A DNA stretch of 5,059 bases from positions 1 to 5,059 of the forward strand of contig JAOZNS010000195.1 in NCBI GenBank assembly GCA_029933635.1, in the 5' to 3' direction. Position 1 is the first letter of the stretch. Each line of letters opens with the position of its first letter. The DNA comes from Candidatus Zixiibacteriota bacterium (GTDB lineage: Bacteria; Zixibacteria; MSB-5A5; SM1-73). Both the position numbers and the translations under genes were made by a program. The notes beneath the pieces are model-generated. The model made no database searches, was not told where the DNA came from, and worked only from the letters and a program-made list of their open reading frames with translations. Shown here one piece after another: positions 1 to 5,059 of this stretch.

Positions 1-45
1 TTTTTCATCCAAGATAATAAACAAGGGTGGATACTATCTACCTGT

Positions 46-198
46 TTATTTACATTTTTCTTCCCCCTTTCTACCTTTCTTCAGTAGTTTTTTTGGAAAT
101 TCTTCGTGTAAGGATATAAGCGCAACGTTGAAAGCATGAGCTTTGGTAAGGTATCTCACTTTCAATTCGTTTATTAATTCAATCAATAATTTCCGCAT
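46..198 (-). CDS. Small hypothetical protein, 50 aa, divergent to the propeller gene
   Basis: I do not recognise this protein. An ATG at 198 (reading leftwards) is preceded by AAGGG at 209-205 with 6 nt spacing, a good ribosome-binding arrangement and better placed than that of the neighbouring gene. The frame runs 50 codons to TAA at 48-46. The product begins MRKLLIELINELKVRYL, so the first 35 or so residues look like one or two amphipathic helices with leucines spaced among charged residues. The tail is very Lys/Glu/Gly-rich. That tail comes from a purine-rich stretch and may be incidental. It lies head to head with the gene at 254, with a 55-bp gap. The chief alternative is a chance ORF or the remnant of a larger gene. 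The case rests on the RBS and composition only. Confidence 0.35.
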   Translation of the reverse strand: MRKLLIELINELKVRYLTKAHAFNVALISLHEEFPKKLLKKGRKGEEKCK

Positions 199-219
199 AT
201 TGAACCCTTTTTATTTCTT

Positions 220-247
220 TTGCCTTGTCTTTTCTCTTTCGTATATT
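220..247 (+). promoter_or_regulatory. Possible sigma-70-type promoter for the propeller gene
   Basis: TTGCCT (220-225, 4 of 6 matches to TTGACA) is followed after 16 bp by TATATT (242-247, 5 of 6 matches to TATAAT). The predicted transcription start would be about 253-255, practically on the ATG at 254, implying a leaderless or nearly leaderless mRNA. The GTATATTA around the -10 is identical to that of the stronger promoter before tRNA-Cys. A competing weaker candidate further upstream is TTGGAA (93-98), 16 bp, TATAAG (115-120). Confidence 0.35.
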
Positions 248-253
248 AGGAGT

Positions 254-1750
254 ATGAAAAGAAACAAAGCGTTGTTTATCTCAGTTTTTATACTCTTATG
301 TATAAGTTTTTTCTTTATTGTTAGATTAATGCTTATCAGTTTCACATCCATAATTTCGCCCGCTTTAAGCAAAGAAAGGTGCCTTGACGTTGCAACCCGA
401 TTTTTGGAAAAAGGCAAACCGGAATCTGCCATCTATCCTTTGCTTCTGGCCATCGAAAAGGATAAAGATGACTTTCAAGCTCACCTTCTTTTAGCCAAAG
501 CATATCATCTAACTAAGATCTATCATCTGGCTGAAAGGGAGTGTCAAACCAGCTTAAATCTTAATCCACAGAGCAAGGAAGCTTTAAAGCTTTTATGTCA
601 TATAAGATTTGAGCAGGGAAAATTAAGCTGGAAAAATAAGGATATAAAAAAAGCCATCTCTGAGTTTGTCCTCGTTCTGGAAAACGGCGAAGACCAGAGC
701 TTAATTGACAGCATCGCCTGCCTTACCGGGGGAAGATTCAAAATCACCCGGTTGACCAACAATCTCTTCTTCGATGATGCCCCCAGCTTTTCGCCGGATG
801 GGAGTCGAATCGTCTATCATTCCGACACCAGCTATTTTCTGGAAGATTATGGATTAAGAAAAATCCAGGTAAGGAAAAGCAGAATTTTTATTATGGATGC
901 AGACGGGAAAAACAAAAGGAGCCTCAATCCTAAAGGAGAAGATGGATCCTCAGAGCGATTTGCCCGTTTTTCTCATGACGGAAGTTTAGTAGTATATGAA
1001 AAGGAAAACTCCTCACCTCATTTGAGTGATACCATCTTTAATCCTGATCGAGATATCTTTATTAAGAATTTATATACCGGTGAGGTAAAAAGGCTGACCC
1101 ATAATGACACTTATGATGGTTTGCCCAGTTTCTCTCCGGATGATAATCAAATAATATTTGTTGGTGATCGACCGGGAGAGATATATTCGATCTACACTTT
1201 AAATTTAGAAAGTGGACGAACAAGAAAGATTGCTCCCAAAGAGAGCTGGCAGGAAAAAATCGGGTTGATCCGACGACCCAGAGAAATAATTCTACCATAC
1301 TGTCCCACCTTTTCCCCGGACGGAAAAAGGATTCTTCTTCATGCCGGCTGGGAGACCAGGGGAGTGTTTCTCTTAGATACGGACGGTAAAAGCTGGAGGC
1401 GACTGACCGGTAGAAGATTGGATTGCTATTTTCCATACTTTTCCTCTGATGGGAAGAAAATCGTTTTCGTGTGTGGTGATTCGGACAACCAGGATCTATA
1501 TATCATAGATTCGGAGGGAACTTCCCAGATGAGGCTAACCTACGATGGAGGGACCAAAAGGTATCCTAACTTCTCACCTGATGGAAAAACGATCGTCTTT
1601 GCCGGAAAACGAAAGGAGGAACCAGACAATTACTTTGAGATATACCTTCTGCATCTGGATCAGATCATCTCAAAACAGGAGTTGAAGAAAAGGCTTGAAG
1701 ACCTAAAAAAGGCAGATTCCAAAAAAGTAGCTGTTGAGAGGATTGGTTAA
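254..1750 (+). CDS. Membrane-anchored TPR and TolB-like (PD40) beta-propeller protein
   Basis: The 498-residue product starts with a basic tip (MKRNK) and a long hydrophobic segment (residues about 6-30), either an uncleaved anchor or a signal peptide; no convincing lipobox is present. Residues about 43-144 form two to three TPR-like helical pairs, one ending in LNLNPQSKEA. Residues about 160-468 carry six PD40/WD40-like motifs at 179 (FSPDG), 239 (FSHDG), 293 (FSPDD), 353 (FSPDG), 396 (FSSDG) and 440 (FSPDG), each followed by a beta strand. This fits a six-bladed TolB-type propeller. A short charged helix ends the protein. Positive-inside topology puts the TPR and propeller outside the cytoplasm; such domains usually bind proteins or glycans, and the ligand here is unknown. 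The ATG at 254 is chosen over an upstream in-frame TTG (143), because 254 gives a normal anchor and the extension overlaps a divergent ORF. AGGAG (248-252) is only 1 nt from the ATG, too close for a usual Shine-Dalgarno. Confidence 0.85.
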   Translation: MKRNKALFISVFILLCISFFFIVRLMLISFTSIISPALSKERCLDVATRFLEKGKPESAIYPLLLAIEKDKDDFQAHLLLAKAYHLTKIYHLAERECQTSLNLNPQSKEALKLLCHIRFEQGKLSWKNKDIKKAISEFVLVLENGEDQSLIDSIACLTGGRFKITRLTNNLFFDDAPSFSPDGSRIVYHSDTSYFLEDYGLRKIQVRKSRIFIMDADGKNKRSLNPKGEDGSSERFARFSHDGSLVVYEKENSSPHLSDTIFNPDRDIFIKNLYTGEVKRLTHNDTYDGLPSFSPDDNQIIFVGDRPGEIYSIYTLNLESGRTRKIAPKESWQEKIGLIRRPREIILPYCPTFSPDGKRILLHAGWETRGVFLLDTDGKSWRRLTGRRLDCYFPYFSSDGKKIVFVCGDSDNQDLYIIDSEGTSQMRLTYDGGTKRYPNFSPDGKTIVFAGKRKEEPDNYFEIYLLHLDQIISKQELKKRLEDLKKADSKKVAVERIG

Positions 1751-1871
1751 CTGGATGGAATTAAAGCGATACAACAAGCCTAAGATTTCAGGGATCTCAG
1801 GCCCTCTTCATATCTGCACGAATGGTAAGGACAAATTTTATCGGTGATGCGCGTCAAGGATTAGATTAACT

Positions 1872-2963
1872 ATGAGGAAAAAAAGAAAGATCGAAATTCA
1901 AAACCAGATTCAGGCTATAAGGGGAGCATTATATGATATCGTGGAGATCCAAACCATTTATTTCAGCCGAAAGGAAATATTCATAAAGGCTTTACCCTAT
2001 CTTGCCCTCCACGACTGGAAGCAAATGGTCACTGATAGGCTTTTATCACTTGGATATTATGTGGAATTCGAACAGCTTGATCCGACTTTGTTGACCGGGC
2101 CGGTGATGCTTCATCTTGGGAAATTAGAGGAGCGAAAAAAAAGCCACATTCCCTGGACCAACATAATCTTATTTCTCCTGACAGTGATTACCACTCTCTT
2201 TGCTGGCGCATATATAAATCAGGTCGATCCGTTTTCCCAGCCACTTTTAATATTCAAAGGGGCCTCCTTTGCTGTGCCTTTGCTTTTGATTCTAACCTTC
2301 CACGAATTTGGGCATTATATTGAGTCGAGAATACACGGTATAAAAGTTAGCCTGCCATATTTCATTCCCGGACCGACTTTGTTTGGAACCTTTGGGGCGG
2401 TGATAAGGTCTAAGTCTCCCTTTAAAACTCGTCGGGATCTTCTGGATGTGGGAGCCGCAGGACCGATCGCCGGCTTTGTGGTTGCAGTCGTTGTGATCAC
2501 CATTGGCCTGTCGCATTCTAAGGTTGTGGAGGAGGTTTCCCAGGGAGGTTTGATCCTGGGCGAGTCTCTAATATTTAAGTTCCTCTCCTGGATGGTGCTG
2601 AAGGATGTGCCGGAGGGATATAGCGTGTTTTTAAGTCCCGCCGCCTTTGCCGGATGGGCAGGAATTCTGGTCACCATGCTCAATCTTCTGCCCATCGGAC
2701 AGCTGGACGGCGGTCACATCATGTATGCCCTTCTGGGGAAAAATCAGCGAAAGGTCGCCTTGGTGGCAACCCTGAGTTTGATACCTTTAGGATACTTCCT
2801 GTGGATGGGCTGGTTTGTATGGGTGGCTTTGGTCATCCTGATCAAGATTGCTCATCCTCCTACCCTGAACGACCAGGTGCCTTTGGATAACAAACGGAAG
2901 ATAATCGGTTGGGTAGCGATGCTTATCTTTGTTCTATCCTTCACCCCGGTGCCCATCAAATAA
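1872..2963 (+). CDS. Site-2 protease family intramembrane zinc metalloprotease (M50, EGY-like)
   Basis: A 363-residue polytopic membrane protein expected to cleave substrates within or next to the membrane. The zinc-binding HExxH motif is HEFGH at residues 144-148, inside a hydrophobic segment. The second motif, NLLPIGQLDGGH, is at 271-282, with D279 as the expected third zinc ligand. Between them lie PYFIPGP (162-168) and GTFGAVI (172-178), which resemble the plant/cyanobacterial EGY branch rather than RseP, and no PDZ domain is seen. Hydrophobic segments are at about 97-115, 132-150, 196-212, 258-278, 294-312, 313-327 and 344-360. A soluble charged region of about 90 residues precedes the first. 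The start is the only ATG after an in-frame TGA at 1845-1847; AAGGA (1856-1860) lies 11 nt before it, slightly far. It follows the propeller gene by 121 bp with no clear terminator, so cotranscription is possible. Substrate unknown; catalytic residues look intact. Confidence 0.93.
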   Translation: MRKKRKIEIQNQIQAIRGALYDIVEIQTIYFSRKEIFIKALPYLALHDWKQMVTDRLLSLGYYVEFEQLDPTLLTGPVMLHLGKLEERKKSHIPWTNIILFLLTVITTLFAGAYINQVDPFSQPLLIFKGASFAVPLLLILTFHEFGHYIESRIHGIKVSLPYFIPGPTLFGTFGAVIRSKSPFKTRRDLLDVGAAGPIAGFVVAVVVITIGLSHSKVVEEVSQGGLILGESLIFKFLSWMVLKDVPEGYSVFLSPAAFAGWAGILVTMLNLLPIGQLDGGHIMYALLGKNQRKVALVATLSLIPLGYFLWMGWFVWVALVILIKIAHPPTLNDQVPLDNKRKIIGWVAMLIFVLSFTPVPIK

Positions 2964-3107
2964 ACACCTTCTTGGAAAGTTAAATTTATCTCTTATCTCC
3001 CTTCTTCCTCTTATCCCCGTCCTTTGGATCTTGGGTATTGTATCCTTTAAGGCAAAACAGCTTGTAGGTAAGACCGTATCTAAAAGATAAAGTCCATTAG
3101 GATCAGC

Positions 3108-3143
3108 AAAAAGGAGAGATTTAAAGGAGCTCAAAAAGGAGGG
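3108..3143. repeat. Three short tandem-like copies of AAAGGAG
   Basis: AAAGGAG occurs at 3110-3116, 3123-3129 and 3135-3141, spaced 13 and 12 bases, so the stretch reads as a degenerate 12-13 bp tandem repeat. On the + strand each copy resembles a Shine-Dalgarno sequence, but no plausible ORF follows any of them. The region lies in the 200-bp gap between two convergent genes. Chance in purine-rich DNA is possible. Confidence 0.35.
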
Positions 3144-3176
3144 AAATTTGGTTTCATTTCCGTCTAATTTTTTTTT
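3142..3176. terminator. Weak candidate terminator between convergent genes
   Basis: GGAAAT (3142-3147) pairs with ATTTCC (3156-3161) around an 8-nt loop. On the + strand this is followed after 6 nt by nine T residues (3168-3176), which could end transcription from the protease gene. On the minus strand the same stem is followed by CTCC and five T residues. The stem is only 6 bp and AT-rich, and the T-runs are offset, so this is a weak call. The + strand T-run overlaps the last codons of the alkylation-repair gene. Confidence 0.3.
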
Positions 3177-3867
3177 CTCTTTTGCTTGCCAATTTTTTCT
3201 GTGGCATATTGGATGATCAGCCGAGGCGACTGATCCTTCCACCTGAACAAAAAATCCTCCACCTTTTTGGGTGATTTTTTCCAAGCCTCCCTCAGGAGCC
3301 AGCCGGTTCCCTGCTGAACCACTTTTTCTGGATCCAAAATCAATCTCCGGGCAACCTGTAAAGCCTCCGATACGTTTCCCTCCTCCTCAAGACTTTTCAC
3401 CAAGGTTACGGGAACCGCTCGCCTTTTCCATCTATACGGCGAATCCGTCCAAGCAAGCAGATCTTTAAACTCTATTATCTTATCTGCCAGAAATTGATAT
3501 AAGATATTACGGCAAGCCTCATCGCAATGAGCCCAATTATTGATATATCTCTCAAGCCATCTCCCTATAGTATTAAATAGACTTTTATTATAGTGATCCT
3601 TGAGCCGAATCATGAACTGGATGGCGATGCTGGCTTCTTCATACTTGGCTGAGCTTAAGAGATTATCACACAAGGACAAAAATGCCTGTGGGTCAATTTT
3701 TCTTTACATACCTTAAACCACTCGTCTATTTTGGGGCGTAGCTTCTCCCCCGCCACTCCATATGGATCATAGCCTTCTTTGAAATATTTAGCATATTTTT
3801 TGACCACAGCTTCATCAGCATTTGCCTTCAGAAATTGGCGTATTTCCTGCTCGATCTTCTGAACCAT
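3164..3867 (-). pseudogene. DNA alkylation repair protein (AlkD-like HEAT repeat), frameshifted
   Basis: The gene is read in two frames. The first runs from ATG 3867 and encodes residues 1-57, ending ...FKVCKEK. The second continues from about 3700 to TAG at 3166-3164 and would give IDPQAFLSLCDN onward. The break is at an A5 run (T5 on the + strand, 3697-3701); adding one A joins the frames into a 234-residue protein, close to the usual length of this family. Family signatures are in order: NWAHCDEACRNIL (about 111-123), WTDSPYRWKRRAVPV (140-154), and a VVQQGTGWLLREAWKK block (183-198), equivalent to the conserved GW.LRE helix of AlkD-type DNA glycosylases. Those enzymes excise alkylated bases using stacked HEAT-like helices in the cytoplasm. 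AGAAGGG (3883-3877) sits 9 nt before the ATG. Without the correction, translation stops at 3655 after 13 aberrant residues. It may be a true pseudogene or a sequencing error. It lies 31 nt downstream of tRNA-Cys. Confidence 0.8.
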
Positions 3868-3898
3868 AACAAATTGCCCTTCTGCTATGAGCTAAAAA

Positions 3899-3970
3899 AG
3901 GCGGCTTCCGGATTCGAACCGGAGAATAGAGGTTTTGCAGACCTCCGCCTTACCCCTTGGCTAAGCCGCC
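3899..3970 (-). tRNA. tRNA-Cys (anticodon GCA)
   Basis: The cloverleaf folds cleanly when read leftwards. Acceptor stem is GGCGGCT (3970-3964) with AGCCGCC (3906-3900). D arm is a 3-bp GCC/GGC stem with loop AAGGGGTAA. Anticodon stem is GAGGT/ACCTC with loop CTGCAAA, placing GCA at 3938-3936. The variable region is 5 nt (TATTC), and the T arm is TCCGG-TTCGAAT-CCGGA. The discriminator (3899) is U73, the known identity base for cysteine tRNA, which supports the assignment. CCA is not encoded: the acceptor stem is followed directly by a T-run (3899-3894), so a CCA-adding enzyme must finish the end. That T-run after a GC-rich stem might also limit read-through into the alkylation-repair gene. Confidence 0.97.
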
Positions 3971-4398
3971 ATGATCTCCCCGCCTATGGGGAAATTGTTT
4001 TAATCGAGATCTCTGAAAAACCTTTTTGCAGGCCTTGAAGCCCTATCTCCCAAGACAAAAAAGTTATCGATCTTCGTAGGTTGGGCACTTCTGCCCGATC
4101 TTAGACTTACTCCTCTACAAGTTTCGACAAGCCATTACATTTTCTTTAATTGCAAAATCTTGGTGGTGATTTATAATCAGAATAATTACATAAGATCCTC
4201 TCACCAACCACTCAGCCATAATATACTTGGGTCCTATGCTTTGTCAAGGCTAAATCCTTTGACTTAACTTCAGCTTCTGGAATGGTCTCAGTGTTTAGCA
4301 AAAGGGAGAACAAATTCTTAACAATTTCGTTATTATCACTTGCCAGAAATCTTGATGGAATAGATTGTATATTTTTAAATACGCTTGATCGGCCTGAC
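3971..4398 (-). other. 428-bp intergenic region: promoter plus long leader of tRNA-Cys
   Basis: No convincing protein or known RNA family is seen here. The dnaK-proximal part (4398-4248) has no clear intrinsic terminator; the only inverted repeat (GTAT...ATAC, 4367-4382) is four base pairs and AT-rich. Then comes the promoter at 4247-4220. From about 4212 to 3971 runs a leader of about 240 nt. It contains a 5-bp hairpin GGGCA/TGCCC with a four-base loop (4083-4096), a T6 run on the minus strand (4062-4057), a weak GGCTTCAAGGCC hairpin (4042-4031), the palindrome GAGATCTC (4006-4013), and a TCCCC/GGGGA hairpin (3977-3992) ending 6 nt before the tRNA. A 34-codon ORF beginning inside the -10 box is not credible as a gene. 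Confidence 0.6.
4220..4247 (-). promoter_or_regulatory. Sigma-70-type promoter upstream of tRNA-Cys
   Basis: Read leftwards, a perfect TTGACA (4247-4242) is followed after 16 bp by TATATT (4225-4220, 5 of 6 matches). A shifted -10, TATTAT (4223-4218), gives an 18-bp spacer. Transcription would start near 4212 and proceed towards tRNA-Cys, whose first base is at 3970. It lies about 150 bp after the dnaK stop, so the tRNA unit appears to have its own promoter and not to depend on dnaK read-through. Confidence 0.7.
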
Positions 4399-5059
4399 CT
4401 ACTTATCATCCACCACCTCAAAATCCGCATCCACCGCTCCCTCTTTGCCTTTGTCTTCTTTCTTTTCCTCCTTTTTCTCTGTCTTAGGAGGTTCTTGAGC
4501 GGTTGCCTGTTGTTGTGCGCCCGCGGTCTTTCTGTACATCTGTTCAGCGATCTTGTGGGAGGCTTGCAACAGCTCATCGATCGATCGATTGATCTCGTCT
4601 GCGTTCTCACCTCTCATGGATTGTCTTACTTTCTCGATTTTCTCCTCTATTTTCTTCTTTTCGTCTGCTGAAATTTTGTCGCCATACTCCCTTAAAGTCT
4701 TCTCTGCGGTATAGATCATCTGATCTGCCTTATTTCTTGCCTCCACCAGAGCCTTTTTCTTCTTATCCTCCTGTGCGTGAGCCTCCGCATCTTTGACCAT
4801 CTTCTGAATCTCCTCTTCAGACAATCCGCTTGAGGCTTGTATCTTTATGCTCTGTTCCTTACCAGTTCCCATATCCTTGGCGGAGACATGAACGATGCCA
4901 TTGGCGTCGATGTCAAAGGTGACTTCAATCTGTGGCACTCCTCGGGGTGCAGGTGGAATCCCTACTAAGTCAAAACGCCCCAAGGTTCGATTATCGATTG
5001 CCATCTCTCGCTCACCCTGTAGCACATTGATGGATACGGCAGTCTGATTATCAGCCGCA
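4399..5059 (-). CDS. dnaK: Molecular chaperone DnaK (Hsp70), C-terminal part, cut by window edge
   Basis: The visible 219 residues correspond to the end of Hsp70; the ATPase domain and start lie beyond the right edge. The first complete codon is at 5058-5056 and TAG is at 4401-4399. The fragment begins AADNQTAVSINVLQGERE, the typical substrate-binding beta-sandwich sequence. It continues through PAPRGVPQIEVTFDIDANGI and HVSAKDMGTGKEQ (residues about 40-71), the most conserved stretch of the family. Residues about 80-170 are the helical lid (SSGLSEEEIQKMVKDAE onward). A Lys/Glu/Gln-rich linker follows, ending in DADFEVVDDK, comparable to the EEVKDKK-type tail of proteobacterial DnaK. The protein binds exposed hydrophobic segments of clients in the cytoplasm, working with DnaJ and GrpE in an ATP cycle. 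Neither dnaJ nor grpE follows it here; the next gene downstream is tRNA-Cys. No frame defect is seen. Confidence 0.97.
   Translation of the reverse strand, partial: AADNQTAVSINVLQGEREMAIDNRTLGRFDLVGIPPAPRGVPQIEVTFDIDANGIVHVSAKDMGTGKEQSIKIQASSGLSEEEIQKMVKDAEAHAQEDKKKKALVEARNKADQMIYTAEKTLREYGDKISADEKKKIEEKIEKVRQSMRGENADEINRSIDELLQASHKIAEQMYRKTAGAQQQATAQEPPKTEKKEEKKEDKGKEGAVDADFEVVDDK

Noticed and set aside
2..139. Open frame entering from the left edge on the + strand (45 codons)
   Set aside because: Phe/Ser-rich, low-complexity translation without recognisable features; it is antisense to a better ORF and arises from pyrimidine-rich DNA.
143..253. N-terminal extension of the propeller protein from a TTG start
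   Set aside because: It needs a rare start codon, places over 35 odd residues before a normal membrane anchor, and overlaps the divergent small ORF. The ATG at 254 fits better.
1785..1806. AGGG...CCCT inverted repeat as a terminator between propeller and protease genes
   Set aside because: Only four base pairs and no T-run follows.
4115..4219. 34-codon minus-strand ORF starting MAEWLVRGSY
   Set aside because: Its ATG lies within and next to the -10 box, so the transcript from that promoter would not include the start codon.
4212..4398. Minus-strand frame continuing past the dnaK stop with protein-like residues
   Set aside because: Its upstream part is a shadow of dnaK in another frame, there is no start with an RBS after 4398, and its end contains the TTGACA/TATATT promoter.
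4376..4398. GGTCAGGCCG after dnaK as part of a bacterial SRP RNA
   Set aside because: The rest of the SRP core (GGAAGGAAGCAGC-like loop) is absent.
4282..4671. 129-codon + strand ORF opposite dnaK
   Set aside because: Antisense shadow of the Lys/Glu-rich dnaK lid and tail, giving a Leu/Phe-rich translation with no family resemblance.

Overview
The window looks like a chromosome fragment from an uncultivated, probably Gram-negative bacterium with moderately AT-rich DNA. It carries a bacterial DnaK, promoters that resemble sigma-70 sites and a standard bacterial tRNA-Cys. The phylum cannot be fixed from the sequence alone. The mix of TolB/PD40 propellers, an EGY-type site-2 protease and TTGACA/TATATT promoters is common in several candidate phyla, but that is an impression and not a measurement.

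Left part (1-2963), mostly + strand. A short, protein-like 50-codon ORF on the minus strand (198 to 46) lies divergent to a 498-residue protein (254-1750). That protein has an N-terminal membrane anchor, two to three TPR-like helical repeats and six PD40 (TolB-type) beta-propeller motifs. A gap of 121 bp separates it from a multi-pass intramembrane metalloprotease of the site-2 protease / M50 family (1872-2963), which keeps both zinc/catalytic motifs. The two may share a transcript. Both act at the membrane, but nothing in the sequence proves a functional link.

Middle (2964-3163) is a convergent intergenic gap. It holds a purine-rich triplet repeat of AAAGGAG and a weak hairpin plus T-run that could serve as a terminator.

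Right part (3164-5059), all on the minus strand and read from right to left. First comes the C-terminal 219 residues of DnaK, cut by the right window edge. It is followed by a good sigma-70-type promoter (TTGACA, 16 bp, TATATT), a leader of about 240 nt with small hairpins, a tRNA-Cys(GCA), and a DNA alkylation repair (AlkD-like HEAT-repeat) gene. The last gene is split by a one-base frameshift in an A5 run. Restoring one base gives an uninterrupted 234-residue protein, so this is either a fresh mutation, a sequencing or assembly error, or, less likely, slippage-dependent expression.

I see no mobile element, CRISPR array or clear novel system. The items most worth checking are the alkylation-repair frameshift, the long leader before tRNA-Cys, the divergent small ORF and the possible leaderless start of the propeller gene.
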